Positions 1 through 9,273 of a stretch of DNA of 64,000 nt are shown one piece after another (position 1 is the first letter of the stretch; the number at the start of each line of letters is the position of its first letter). The stretch spans positions 1 through 64,000 of the forward strand of contig JAEMGR010000021.1 in assembly GCA_016458225.1 (NCBI GenBank). Reading direction: 5' to 3'. A program made the position numbers and the translations under genes. The notes under the pieces are model-generated. The model saw nothing but the letters and a program-made list of their open reading frames with translations. It ran no database searches and had not been told where the DNA came from. The DNA is from Myxococcaceae bacterium JPH2. Its GTDB lineage: Bacteria > Myxococcota > Myxococcia > Myxococcales > Myxococcaceae.

Positions 1-2918
1 AGGGCGTGCTGAAGGTCCTCGATGCGCACGTCGGCGCTGCTTGGTACCACCCACGCCACGAGCCACGCGTCATCCACCGCGCGGCGCTGCACCGTGACGG
101 CGGCGTGGCGGACGCCGGGGAGTGACGCGAGCGCGGCCTCCACTTCACCCAGCTCGATGCGCACGCCGCGCACCTTCACCTGAAGGTCGGCGCGCGCGAC
201 GAACTGGAGGACTCCCTCCGGCAGCCATCGCCCCAAGTCACCCGAGCGATACAGGCGGGCTCCCGGCTCGGCGCTGAAGGGATGGGGCACGAAGCGCTCG
301 GCGGTGAGGTCGGGCCGGCCCACGTAGCCTCGGGCCACGCCCAGTCCGCCCAGGTACAGCTCGCCTGGGACGCCGCGCGGGACGGGCTGGAGCGCCTCGT
401 CCAGCACGTACACCTCCATGTTGGCCTTGGGCCGGCCAATGGGCGTGAAGGTGCCGGTGGGCGGCGTCTGCACGAAGTGCAAGCTCGCGATGTCCGAGCT
501 CTCCGTCGGCCCATAGGCGTCCGCCACACGGCACGCCGGGCAGCGCGCCATCCACGTCCGGCAGAGCGCGGGCGGGACGGGCTCTCCACCCAGCACCACC
601 CAGCGCATGTCTGGGAACGCGGCGTCAGGTGCCGCGCCATCGAGGATGTTCTGGAGCACCGAGGGCACCATCTCCATGACGGTGGCCCGGCCCTCCTCCA
701 GCGCGCGCGCCAACCGGGGCGCGTCTCGCACGGTGTCGTCGTCGATGAGGTGCGTGGAGCCGCCGCCCACGAGCGCACCCAGCATCTGCCAGATGGAGAT
801 GTCGAAGCTGAGCGCGGCGATCTGCGCGACGACATCGCTGGGCCCCAGGTCGAGCGCCGCGCGCATGCCCAACAGGTGGTTGAGCATGCCCCGGTGCGGA
901 ATCATCACGCCCTTGGGCGTGCCCGTGGAGCCGGACGTGAACAACACGTAGGCCAGCGTGTCCGGTGTCGCGCGAGGAGGCAGCGGCGCGGTGCTCTCGA
1001 CTTCCGCGCCGTCCAGCGTCAGGACGCGAGGACGTGACGCCTCGGGCAATCGCGCGAGGACCTCCTCCAGCACCGAGCCCGATGCACCGAGCGCCAGCAC
1101 GAAGGGCGCACGGCTCTCCGTCAGCAACGTCGCGAGTCGCTCCGGAGGCAGCCGCGCATCCAGGGGCAGGTAGGCGCCACCGGCCTGGTGCACGGCGAGC
1201 AGCGCGCGCACGGTGGCCTCGGAGCGCTGTCCCAGCACGCCGACGATGACGTCCGGTCCCACGCCTTGGGCCACCATCCGCCGCGCCGCGCGACGCGTGT
1301 CCGCCGCCAGCGCGGCGTAGGTCCACCGCGCGCCCTCGGGCGTCGTCAGCGCCACGGCTTCAGGCGTGCGCGCGACCTGCGCGTCGAAGTGCTCGGGGAA
1401 GACGGACGACAACGGGAACGGCTGCCGTGGCGGACTCGCGTCCAGGAGCACCTGCGCGCGCTCTTCGGGAGGCAGCAGCGTCAGCGAGTCCAGTCGCGTG
1501 TGCGGCGCGCGCAGCGCATGACCGAGCAACTGGAGGTAGTGCCCCAGGAGCCTCCTCACCGTGTGGGCTTGGAACAGGTCGGTGCTGTAGCGGGCGTACA
1601 GCTCGAAGCCGGTGGCGCTCTCGATGAGCGTCAGGTGGAGGTCGAACTCGCAGGCACCCGTGTCGAGCGGCACATCGCGCGCGCCAGGAAAGGCGCCCGC
1701 GAGCGAGTGCTCCACCTGGTACAGGTCGAACATCACCTGGAACAGCGGCGAGTGACTGAGGCTGCGCTCCACGCCCAGCGCCTGCACCAGCCTGTCGAAG
1801 GGAAGCTCTTGATGGGCCAGTGCTTCCAGCGTGGTGGTGCGCGTGCGCCCGAGCAGGGCCGCGAAGTCATCCGACGGAGACACCTGCGTGCGCAGCACCA
1901 CCGTGTTGACGAACAGGCCCACCAGTCCCTCGGTGGACGGGTGCGGGCGTCCGGACACGGGCGTGCCGACGCAGAAGTCGTCCTGCCGCGTGTAGCGATA
2001 CATCAGCGCGGCGAACGCGGCCTGGGCCGTCATGAACGGCGACACCTGCTGCTCTCGGCTGAACGCGCGCAGCGACTCGACGAGCGCGGGGGACAGCGTG
2101 AGCCGCTCGGTCAGCGCGCCTCGGTCCGAGCGCTGCGCGGGGCGCGGCAGGTCGGTGGCGAGGTCCAGGTGTTGAGGCGCGCCATCGAGGCGACGCTTCC
2201 AGTACGCGAGCAGCTCCGGCTCGCGCTCCGATGCGGCGGGCGTGCGCTGCCACGCGGAGACATCCGCCAGCTCCAGCGGCAGGGGCGTCAGCGACGGCGC
2301 CTCACCTCGCGCGAGCATCGCGAGGAGCGACGCCAGCTCACGCATCAGCACGTTGATGGACGCGCCATCCGTGACGAGGTGATGGAACGCCAGCACCAGC
2401 ATGTGTCGCTGGCTCGGCGCGCGCAGCAGGCGGAAGCGATACAGCGGCCCGTGCTCCAGGTCGAACGGCCGCGACGCCTCTTCCTTCAGGCGCCCGGCCC
2501 ACGGATTCGCATCACCCGTGTCTGGCACGTCCTCCACGTCCAGCGCCCGCGCGGGCACGGGGAGGAAGTCGAGGCGAGGGCGACCCCCATCCTCGGGGAA
2601 TCGGGAGCGCAGCGCGGCGTGACGTTCCAGCAGCAGCCGCAGGGCCGTGTCGAGTGGTTCGAGGTCCACCGGGCCACGCAGCTCGGCGGCCCAGGGCACG
2701 ACGTACGTCGCGGTGCCCGGCCGGAGCTGGTGCAGGAACCACATGCGCTCCTGCGCGGGCGAGAGGACGGCGGGCGCACCGGACGGGCGGCGCATGGGGC
2801 CCACTGCGCGCGGCGCTTCCGCGCTGTTGGCCCGAGGGGATTTGCGTCCCAGGAGTTGCTGAAGCAAGGCGCGCTTCGCCGCCGGGTCCAGGGAGTCGAG
2901 GTCGGAAGGGGAGGTCAT
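1..2918 (-). CDS. Non-ribosomal peptide synthetase, N-terminal C-A part (truncated by window edge)
   Basis: The visible 972 residues hold a short helical N-terminal segment (about 1-45), a condensation domain (about 45-470) with an intact HHxxxDG motif (His179-His180, HHLVTDG), and an adenylation domain from about 490. The A domain shows A3 (TSGSTGTPKG, near 655), YGPTE and A8 (GVRIELGE, near 914). The frame is open to base 1, so the carrier domain and the rest lie outside. By family knowledge it activates an amino acid and condenses it with an upstream aminoacyl-carrier. Starting with a C domain means it acts downstream of another protein. Pocket positions read by eye (D, I, W, E, V, G, A, D, I) match no code I can assign. 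The ATG at 2918 was chosen because the C domain follows at the usual distance; no strong ribosome site is visible. Confidence 0.93.
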   Translation of the reverse strand, partial: MTSPSDLDSLDPAAKRALLQQLLGRKSPRANSAEAPRAVGPMRRPSGAPAVLSPAQERMWFLHQLRPGTATYVVPWAAELRGPVDLEPLDTALRLLLERHAALRSRFPEDGGRPRLDFLPVPARALDVEDVPDTGDANPWAGRLKEEASRPFDLEHGPLYRFRLLRAPSQRHMLVLAFHHLVTDGASINVLMRELASLLAMLARGEAPSLTPLPLELADVSAWQRTPAASEREPELLAYWKRRLDGAPQHLDLATDLPRPAQRSDRGALTERLTLSPALVESLRAFSREQQVSPFMTAQAAFAALMYRYTRQDDFCVGTPVSGRPHPSTEGLVGLFVNTVVLRTQVSPSDDFAALLGRTRTTTLEALAHQELPFDRLVQALGVERSLSHSPLFQVMFDLYQVEHSLAGAFPGARDVPLDTGACEFDLHLTLIESATGFELYARYSTDLFQAHTVRRLLGHYLQLLGHALRAPHTRLDSLTLLPPEERAQVLLDASPPRQPFPLSSVFPEHFDAQVARTPEAVALTTPEGARWTYAALAADTRRAARRMVAQGVGPDVIVGVLGQRSEATVRALLAVHQAGGAYLPLDARLPPERLATLLTESRAPFVLALGASGSVLEEVLARLPEASRPRVLTLDGAEVESTAPLPPRATPDTLAYVLFTSGSTGTPKGVMIPHRGMLNHLLGMRAALDLGPSDVVAQIAALSFDISIWQMLGALVGGGSTHLIDDDTVRDAPRLARALEEGRATVMEMVPSVLQNILDGAAPDAAFPDMRWVVLGGEPVPPALCRTWMARCPACRVADAYGPTESSDIASLHFVQTPPTGTFTPIGRPKANMEVYVLDEALQPVPRGVPGELYLGGLGVARGYVGRPDLTAERFVPHPFSAEPGARLYRSGDLGRWLPEGVLQFVARADLQVKVRGVRIELGEVEAALASLPGVRHAAVTVQRRAVDDAWLVAWVVPSSADVRIEDLQHA

Positions 2919-2997
2919 GTCCGGGGGAGAGTCAGGGGCCGGGAGGTTGCGGAGGAGCAGGGGCGCGGCGGTGGGGGCACGCCGAGGGCACTGCGGA

Positions 2998-4893
2998 CTA
3001 GATGCGCATGAAGAGGCTCACGCCCGCGCGAAAGACGCCCAGCCCCGAGCTGCTCGCGGCGGGATCCGAGGACGTCTGCTCGAAGCGGAACTCGCTGCCC
3101 TTGTCGCCGTAGGGAACTTCGACAAAGGCGCGGACGGCGATCTCCAGCACGTCGAACGGTGAGGCCTGGAAGTCGAGCCGAGACATGAATGAGACATCCT
3201 GCAGGTTCGCCAGGGTGGTGAAGATGACCGTGGGCGTGGTGCGGCTGCGGCGCGCGATGTTGAGCTGCCCCATGGCGTAGTAGCGCCCGAAGTAGAGCGA
3301 CTGGTAGTCACCCTGCGCGTTGAGCCACGGGAGATAGGCTCGGTCGTCGTAGCCGAGCGGATTGGAGAAGCCCTCCACCCTCAGGATGGCGCGGTACACA
3401 TCCGCGAAGACGACCTGCGCGGACACCCCCGCGCTGGCCAGGAGCTTCGGCCCGTCGAGCTGGCGCTCCACGAAGCCATCGGTGGTGCGCTGCCACAGGC
3501 GCGTCGGGCTGTCGCGCACGAGCGCCAGCTCCGTGTTGAAGTCGAAGATGCCCGCGCCAACCGACAGGTCCAGGCCATAGCGAGGACGCCGCTGCTCATG
3601 GAACGCGGCCGTGGCGATGAGCTCTCCGGGACCCACGGCCATTTCGGCACGCACCGCGCCGCCGTAGCGCACCGTCCGGTCCTCGTCGGTCGTGCCCGCC
3701 ATCTCCGCGGTGCCGATGAGCGACAGGTTGGCGGCCATGGACTCCCAGGGGAGTGACAGCTTCACCATGTCCACGCCCGTGCGGAGGTCCAGGTTGCTGA
3801 GCGGATCCGGATTGGGAGGCTGGAGGAAGTCCGTGGGGCGCCACACCTGCGAGCTGCCCCAGCGAACCTCCTGTCGCCCCGCGGTGACGTAGAGGGTGCG
3901 TGCGACGTCGAACTTGAGCCAGAGCTGCCCCAGCAACACCTCCGGGCGCGTGTGCCGCGTGTCGAGCGGATCGAACCCGAGTCGCCCCAGCATGTATCCA
4001 CGCACGCGCTGAGACGCGGTCGCGTCCAGGTAGAGGTCCACGAGCGTGGGGAACGAAGGCTCGAACGACGTGGTCCCGTCGGTGCGAACTCCCACCACTT
4101 CCGCGCGCTGGTAGAGCGCCCCTCCCAGCGCGAGTGCGGGCTTGGTGGGCATCCGCTGCGTCCAGTCGCTGTCGCCGCTCTCCTCCACGGGGCCCTGCCA
4201 TCCGCGGATGACCGAGTCTCCCGCTCCGTCCTGGGCCGGAGGTGGCGCGGCGACGGGCGCGGCAGGACTCGGCACGGGCGAGCCCGTCTGTGGTGCATCC
4301 TCCACGACGGCGGGAGCCAGCCCCTCGCTCGAAGCCAACGCAGTGTCCGGTACGACAGCTGCCGGCGCGGGTGCGACGTCCTTGGCGGGGACAGGCGTCG
4401 CCTCGGGAGGAGGCCGCGACGCGGTGGGGGCCGCGAGGAACTCCAATGCGCGGACGCGCTGCGCCCGGTCGAGCAGGACGGAGAGTCCTCGGGCGCGATA
4501 GCTCAGCCGGATCAGTCGTCCGGGGGCGGGCTCTTGCTCGAAGCAAGATGGAGCATCCGGAGCGGCATCGTCACAGGCAGGACCATAGAGGGCCTCGATG
4601 GCCGCGCGCTTCATGGCGCGAGCGGGCAGCACCTCGATGGCGCTCAGGGCGCGCTCGGAGCCCGTGAAGCGGAAGCGCACCCGACGAGCCCCGGGGGGCG
4701 CCGATTTGCGCTGATACGTGAGCTCCACCTCTCCGCCTCGTTCCGTTCGTTGACTGGGGGAACCGAACGACTGAAGGACTTGGGGGAGGGTGGTTGTTCC
4801 GGGTGTCGCTCCACTCCACGGCTCGGCACGCGCGAGGCCGCCGCAGAGCAGGGTGAGCGCGACCGTGGCGAGAGCGAAGGGAGAGGTGGTCAT
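2998..4893 (-). CDS. Exported outer-membrane beta-barrel protein with Pro/Ala linker (DUF1302-like)
   Basis: 631 residues. A signal peptide (about 1-23, cleaved after GLARA) is followed by a domain of about 130 residues, a Pro/Ala-rich linker (about 165-240) and a long C-terminal region of alternating polar/hydrophobic strands. The last region contains the pattern GRQEVRWG followed by DFLQPPNPDPL, which resembles DUF1302-type outer-membrane barrels. The N-terminal domain (TTLPQVLQSFGSPSQ) looks like the repeat type seen in BamE-like assembly factors; this is a weak resemblance. It lies 79 bases upstream of the NRPS start on the same strand, so it may share its transcript and could serve export or an unrelated envelope role. 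No enzyme motif was seen. The fold call is inference from sequence texture. Confidence 0.7.
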   Translation of the reverse strand: MTTSPFALATVALTLLCGGLARAEPWSGATPGTTTLPQVLQSFGSPSQRTERGGEVELTYQRKSAPPGARRVRFRFTGSERALSAIEVLPARAMKRAAIEALYGPACDDAAPDAPSCFEQEPAPGRLIRLSYRARGLSVLLDRAQRVRALEFLAAPTASRPPPEATPVPAKDVAPAPAAVVPDTALASSEGLAPAVVEDAPQTGSPVPSPAAPVAAPPPAQDGAGDSVIRGWQGPVEESGDSDWTQRMPTKPALALGGALYQRAEVVGVRTDGTTSFEPSFPTLVDLYLDATASQRVRGYMLGRLGFDPLDTRHTRPEVLLGQLWLKFDVARTLYVTAGRQEVRWGSSQVWRPTDFLQPPNPDPLSNLDLRTGVDMVKLSLPWESMAANLSLIGTAEMAGTTDEDRTVRYGGAVRAEMAVGPGELIATAAFHEQRRPRYGLDLSVGAGIFDFNTELALVRDSPTRLWQRTTDGFVERQLDGPKLLASAGVSAQVVFADVYRAILRVEGFSNPLGYDDRAYLPWLNAQGDYQSLYFGRYYAMGQLNIARRSRTTPTVIFTTLANLQDVSFMSRLDFQASPFDVLEIAVRAFVEVPYGDKGSEFRFEQTSSDPAASSSGLGVFRAGVSLFMRI

Positions 4894-4973
4894 CGGGGAG
4901 AAGCCCGAGCGTATACGACTCGAACGGGTGACGGCAGAGGTCGGCCAAGCCGCGCGGCGTCACAGGTCGTGCA

Positions 4974-5002
4974 TTGACACCGGCCCCATCCTGCCGTGAG
5001 CA
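4974..5002 (+). promoter_or_regulatory. Possible sigma-70-type promoter for the peptide/Rieske group
   Basis: A perfect TTGACA hexamer at 4974-4979 is followed, with a 17-base spacer, by TGAGCA, which is a poor -10 match. It lies 68 bases before the peptide start and 80 bases outside the divergent barrel gene. Only the -35 is convincing. Confidence 0.25.
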
Positions 5003-5046
5003 TCCCGACTCCCAGCATTCGCGAGCAGCATTCGTCAGGAGGCTCC

Positions 5047-5220
5047 ATGGCCGCGGAAGACACGGTGCAGTCGCAGTCCGAGCAGTCCACGCAGCCGGTG
5101 TCCGCTGAGGCTGCTCCCGCCGCGCTCTCCGCCGCTCCGGAGAAGCTCGATGAGATCGAGGAGATCGACTTCCTCCTCGAGGAGATCGAAAGCAAGATTG
5201 CTCCGCTCGCGCTCGCGTGA
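5047..5220 (+). CDS. Small acidic peptide coupled to a Rieske oxygenase (candidate precursor or accessory peptide)
   Basis: 57 residues starting at an ATG preceded by a perfect AGGAGG four bases away (5037-5042). An in-frame upstream start at 4996 gives 74 residues but has no such site. The N-terminal half is rich in Ser, Gln, Glu and Ala and looks disordered. The C-terminal half is a very acidic amphipathic helix (EKLDEIEEIDFLLEEIESK) ending in a short hydrophobic tail, APLALA. There is no signal peptide, cysteine or known domain. Its TGA overlaps the GTG of the Rieske gene, so the two are translationally coupled. The acidic leader-like helix plus short tail next to an oxygenase would suit a RiPP precursor, but it could equally be a small binding partner of the oxygenase. 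No function is assigned. Confidence 0.75.
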   Translation: MAAEDTVQSQSEQSTQPVSAEAAPAALSAAPEKLDEIEEIDFLLEEIESKIAPLALA

Positions 5221-6227
5221 GCATTCCAGGCACCTACGTCGGGGACTTCGCGCCGTACTGGCACCCCGTCGCGTATTCGCATGAGCTGACCGACCGCCCT
5301 CTCCCCGCGCGGTTGCTGGAGACCGACCTGGTGCTCTGGCGCACGAGCGCGGGCGTGGCGGCCACGCATCGCCGGTGTGCCCACCGAGGCGCGGACCTCG
5401 CCGCGGGCGAGGTGACCCCCGAAGGTGTGCGCTGTGGTTTTCATGGATGGACCTACGGCGTGGATGGCCGCTGTGTGCGCGTGCCGTCCCAGCCCTCGGC
5501 GCCCATCTCTCCCAAGGCGTGCATCCCCGCCTTCAAGGCCACCGAGCGCTACGGCCTCGTCTGGGTGTGCTTGTCGCCCACGCCCAAGGCGCCGCTGCCC
5601 GAGTGGCCCGAGCTGGAAGACGGCAGCGTGGCCACGGTGCCGTTGCCTCGGCTGGAGTGGGACGTCTCCGCGGGCCGGTTGGTGGAGATCATCCTCGACG
5701 TCGCGCACCTGGGCTGGGTGCATCGCGGCACCTTCGGCAACCCCGAGGTGCAAGAGGTGCCGCCCTACGACGTGGAGCGAACTCCCGAGGGCGGACTGCG
5801 CACACGCATCGTGTACCCCGCGCTGGCGCCACCCATGGAGGGCGCGCCGCCCAAGGTGGACCGCACCACGCTGACGTATGACGTGACGCTGCCGTTCGCC
5901 GCGCGGCTGGCCTTCAAGCCCACGCTCTTCTACGTGCACACGGTGTACGCCGTCGCCTCGCCCATCGCCGAGGACAAGATGGTGGGCTTCTACTTCTCCA
6001 GCTACCACCCGCGGCTGCGCAACCACTTCCCGGAGCTGTTCGTGAAGAGCGAGCTGGCCATCCTGGAGCAGGACCGCCGCGTGCTGGAGGGGGTGCGCCC
6101 CAAGGCGCATCCCATCGACTTCTCCAGCGAGCTGCACACGCGCGCGGACCGGCTCCCCATCGAGTACCGTCGCGCCATCATCGCTCTGCGCACCGGCCAG
6201 CCCGTGGACGGCCCCGCGCCCGAGTGA
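5217..6227 (+). CDS. Rieske non-haem iron oxygenase, alpha-subunit type
   Basis: 336 residues. The N-terminal Rieske domain has the full [2Fe-2S] ligand set: Cys54-x-His56 and Cys73-x2-His76 (CAH ... CGFH). The C-terminal catalytic domain carries the mononuclear iron motif with Asp161, His164 and His169 (DVAHLGWVH), the bridging Asp and two His of the family. Enzymes of this type insert oxygen using electrons passed from a reductase. No ferredoxin or reductase gene lies nearby, but two c-type cytochrome genes follow. The GTG start overlaps the stop codon of the preceding peptide. The sequence is closer in layout to pheophorbide-a-oxygenase/vanillate-demethylase-like single-component enzymes than to alpha-beta dioxygenases, and no beta subunit is present. 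Substrate unknown. Confidence 0.9.
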   Translation: MSIPGTYVGDFAPYWHPVAYSHELTDRPLPARLLETDLVLWRTSAGVAATHRRCAHRGADLAAGEVTPEGVRCGFHGWTYGVDGRCVRVPSQPSAPISPKACIPAFKATERYGLVWVCLSPTPKAPLPEWPELEDGSVATVPLPRLEWDVSAGRLVEIILDVAHLGWVHRGTFGNPEVQEVPPYDVERTPEGGLRTRIVYPALAPPMEGAPPKVDRTTLTYDVTLPFAARLAFKPTLFYVHTVYAVASPIAEDKMVGFYFSSYHPRLRNHFPELFVKSELAILEQDRRVLEGVRPKAHPIDFSSELHTRADRLPIEYRRAIIALRTGQPVDGPAPE

Positions 6228-6285
6228 CGTGTCTCCCCAGAAGCGCGTCCCGCGTGACGCGCTTCGCCCCAGAAGGATCTCCCCG

Positions 6286-7251
6286 GTGAAGCACTCCTGG
6301 CTCCCCCTCCTGCTCCTGCTGTCCGCGTGTCGTCGCGATGCCCCGGCGAGCCCGCCCGCGCCTGCCGCTGCCGCTCCGGCCGCAGCGGCCACGGCCGCTC
6401 CCGCGAAGGCGGGGCCTGACTCCGTGGCCTCGCGCCAGGTGGAGCGCGGGCGCTACCTGGGTGAGCACGTGCTGGCCTGTGGCTCCTGTCACAGCGAGCG
6501 GGATTGGACTCGCTATGGCGGCCCGGTGACGGGCGCGCCCCTGGCGGGCGCATGCTGGGGAGAGGGCTGGGAGATGCCCGGCCGCGTCTGTGCTCCCAAC
6601 CTCACCTCGGATCCGGAGCACGGCCTGGGGAAGTGGACGGACGAGGAGCTGCTGCGTGCGCTGCGCGATGGCACGGGCCGGGATGGCAAGACGCTGTTCC
6701 CGCTCATGCCGTTCCTCCTCTACCGCGAGCTGTCCGACGCGGACGCGCGCGCCGTGATTGCGTGGCTGCGCACCGTGCCACCCTCGACGCACACGGTGCC
6801 TCGCTCGGAGCTGCCCGCCGAGATGTATGCCGAGTACCAGGGCCTCGCCGCGCCCCAGAAGGCGCCGGTCGCCGAGCCCGCCGCGGACCCCGTTTCGCAG
6901 GGGCGCTATCTGGCCAACCTGGCGCAGTGCACCGCGTGTCACGCGGGCGTGGATGACGCCGCGACCCCGTTCGTGGGCGGCCGGCCCGTGTCCACCCCGT
7001 TTGGCCCCGAGGTGGTCGCCAACCTCACCCCGCATGCCACGGGGCTGGGCTCGCTCGACGCGGAGCGGTTCGTGGCCCGCTTCGCCGCCTTCCGGGACGT
7101 GGCCCCGGCGGCGAGTGTCCGCGGGCACCCCAACAAGCTGGCCATGCCCTGGATCTTCCTGGCGGGAATGACCGAGCCGGACCTCCGCGCCGTGTACCGC
7201 TACCTGCGCACCGTGCCCGCCGCCGTCACCCCCGCGCCTTCCGCGAAGTGA
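6286..7251 (+). CDS. Di-haem c-type cytochrome lipoprotein
   Basis: 321 residues from a GTG start with AAGGA eight bases upstream. A lipoprotein signal ends in LLLSAC. Two haem sites are visible, CGSCH in the first third and CTACH in the second half, matching two tandem cytochrome c domains. The protein should sit in the periplasm, lipid-anchored, and carry electrons. It lies 58 bases after the Rieske gene on the same strand and 104 bases before a multihaem cytochrome. The context suggests a periplasmic electron-transfer set, although a cytosolic Rieske enzyme would not meet these proteins directly. A longer GTG start at 6229 is open but would bury the signal peptide. Confidence 0.88.
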   Translation: MKHSWLPLLLLLSACRRDAPASPPAPAAAAPAAAATAAPAKAGPDSVASRQVERGRYLGEHVLACGSCHSERDWTRYGGPVTGAPLAGACWGEGWEMPGRVCAPNLTSDPEHGLGKWTDEELLRALRDGTGRDGKTLFPLMPFLLYRELSDADARAVIAWLRTVPPSTHTVPRSELPAEMYAEYQGLAAPQKAPVAEPAADPVSQGRYLANLAQCTACHAGVDDAATPFVGGRPVSTPFGPEVVANLTPHATGLGSLDAERFVARFAAFRDVAPAASVRGHPNKLAMPWIFLAGMTEPDLRAVYRYLRTVPAAVTPAPSAK

Positions 7252-7355
7252 CCTTCTTGGCTTCTAAGGAAAGCAACCAGTAGAGTGAGCGACCGAGCTT
7301 CGACTCACTGCCTCGCCACCCCCCTCCCTGGGTGGCAGGCGCGGCGCATGCCCTC

Positions 7356-9257
7356 ATGACCTCTCCCCACAAGAGCCTGCTCTTCGCTTTGCTGGTGCTG
7401 ACCGCCAGCTGCGACGTCCTCAAGACCTCCGATGTCGAAGGGACCCGCGGACGCGGCGCGAGGGCCTTCGACCCCTATTCCAGCTCCGCCTCTGGAGCCA
7501 TCTCGCTGTCGCTGCTGTATTTCAACGGCTGCGCCATGTTGCCCAACGGCGAGGCGGTGTCGCGCGGGTCGCTGGACCTGCCGGACTACCCGGCTACGTG
7601 CGCGCCCCTCAACTCGGGCATCCCGCTGGGCAAGCCCGCCGAGCCCACCGCGCGCTTCCGCGTGGTGGCCGGAGAGACCTACTTCCTGCGTGAGTTCACC
7701 GCGGTGGACGCCGTGTTCGGCGACCTGGTGAAGGACGTCCCCAACGACTTCAATGACCGGCACGCGCCTTCCGTGTGGATGCGGAAGATGTCGCGCTTCA
7801 AGGACCTGGACTGGTCCGGCGTCACCATCGGCCACGACACGTGGCGCAACGACGGTGGCTCGGTCTTCATCCGCGAGACCTTCTACGAGAACGCCGCGTG
7901 GATGGTGTCCCTGGATGACACCTTCCTCGTGGAGGTGCTGGACGCCTCCAACACCGTGCGCGCCTCGGTGACGTACAAGCGCACCGACTTCCTGTCGGAG
8001 AGCCCGGTGACGGGGCGCACGCGCGCGAGCTGGACGGTGGGCGGTCTGTCGCGTCCGCTGTCGCCGGGGGACCCGGTTCCTCATCAGGCCGGGCCGGACG
8101 CGCCGTCGTACAAGACGATCATCAAGGCGTCGTTCGTCAACTCCACCAACCCGTTCAAGTCCTTCCGCATGCCGGAGCAGGCGGGAGAGGGCTTCATCCG
8201 GGTGACCTGGAGCCTGCTGCCCAACAAGCCGTTCCTGTCTCCAGTCACCTTCGTCGCGAACAAGGACCGCGAGGCGACCTGCTACAAGCTCGACGCCAAC
8301 GGGATGTCCACGACGGAGCGGGTCGCGTGTGGCTTTGGCCTGACGCAGTCCGTGCGGTTGCAGCGGCCCACCAACGGGCAGTTCTACCAGCCGGGTGAGA
8401 CCGTCGAGTTCGCCGTGTCGCTGCAGGATGGTGACGGCAATGGCCTGCACGCGCGCGATCGCATGCCCAGCTACAACAGCTACATCGCCTCCGAGTCCAA
8501 CGGCCTGTCGTACTTCAACGACGCCATGCTCCTGAGCTACCGCGACGCGAGCGCCTCCGAGTCCGGCTACAAGGTCGTGGGCCCGCTCCAGGACATCAAG
8601 GTCGTGCACGGAGAGCTGAAGCTGCCTTACTTCGCGTTCCCGCGTGGCGAGCCGCAGTTCTACCTGCCCGCGGGCGTGAACAAGGTCGCCGGTGGTGGCG
8701 ACGCGGAGCCCTCCACGCGCTACGGGGTCCAGCTCCCGCCTGATGCCAAGCCCGGCACCTACGCCATCTTCCTCAAGGGACACCGCTCGTTCCTGGGGGA
8801 GCGGCTGGCTCGGTTGGATCCGTTCTTCTTCCAGGTCGGGCAGGCGCAGCCCACCACGTACCCGGGCCGCGTCGGCAACTGCCAGCTCTGCCACAACGGG
8901 GTGAACTCGCTGACGAACATCCACCACGGCCTGTCAGTGGACCACGTGGAGGCGTGCAAGACCTGCCACCTGGATGAGAGCGTGGGCTACCTGCCGGACA
9001 GCATCCACCGCATCCACATGGGGTCGCGCAAGTACAACCAGAACAAGGGTGACTGCACGGTGTGCCACCTGACGCGGGAGAGCGCGCTGTTCCCCAGCAT
9101 CATGGCCTGCAACGGCTGCCACGGTCAGTCGCACGGCACGGAGTACTTCGACCTCCAGTTCCAGCCCGTCACCAATACGCCCAATGGCTACGGCAACTGC
9201 GCCCAGGCCTGCCACGTCACCACGCCCCCGGCCGAGCACATCCTGCCGGCTCGCTGA
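7356..9257 (+). CDS. Multihaem c-type cytochrome lipoprotein (OmcA/MtrC-like)
   Basis: 633 residues from the ATG that begins a lipoprotein signal (LLVLTASC). A long N-terminal beta-rich region of about 490 residues, with no haem site, precedes a haem cluster in the last 130 residues. The cluster has CQLCH, CKTCH, CTVCH and CNGCH, plus a fifth unusual CAQACH with three residues between the cysteines. Several lone His residues (HHGLSVDH, HRIH) could be distal ligands. The arrangement resembles one half of OmcA/MtrC-family extracellular electron-transfer cytochromes, with fewer haems than the usual ten. It follows the di-haem protein and precedes another lipoprotein, 16 bases away. Confidence 0.85.
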   Translation: MTSPHKSLLFALLVLTASCDVLKTSDVEGTRGRGARAFDPYSSSASGAISLSLLYFNGCAMLPNGEAVSRGSLDLPDYPATCAPLNSGIPLGKPAEPTARFRVVAGETYFLREFTAVDAVFGDLVKDVPNDFNDRHAPSVWMRKMSRFKDLDWSGVTIGHDTWRNDGGSVFIRETFYENAAWMVSLDDTFLVEVLDASNTVRASVTYKRTDFLSESPVTGRTRASWTVGGLSRPLSPGDPVPHQAGPDAPSYKTIIKASFVNSTNPFKSFRMPEQAGEGFIRVTWSLLPNKPFLSPVTFVANKDREATCYKLDANGMSTTERVACGFGLTQSVRLQRPTNGQFYQPGETVEFAVSLQDGDGNGLHARDRMPSYNSYIASESNGLSYFNDAMLLSYRDASASESGYKVVGPLQDIKVVHGELKLPYFAFPRGEPQFYLPAGVNKVAGGGDAEPSTRYGVQLPPDAKPGTYAIFLKGHRSFLGERLARLDPFFFQVGQAQPTTYPGRVGNCQLCHNGVNSLTNIHHGLSVDHVEACKTCHLDESVGYLPDSIHRIHMGSRKYNQNKGDCTVCHLTRESALFPSIMACNGCHGQSHGTEYFDLQFQPVTNTPNGYGNCAQACHVTTPPAEHILPAR

Positions 9258-9273
9258 GCCTTCGAGGACCGCC

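Noticed and set aside
1188..3011. Long plus-strand frame opposite the first NRPS gene
   Set aside because: It is His/Arg/Gln-rich low complexity typical of antisense frames in GC-rich DNA, while the minus strand has clear C and A domain motifs.
7305..8927. 540-codon minus frame across the multihaem cytochrome
   Set aside because: It is an antisense shadow of the haem protein and has no motif.
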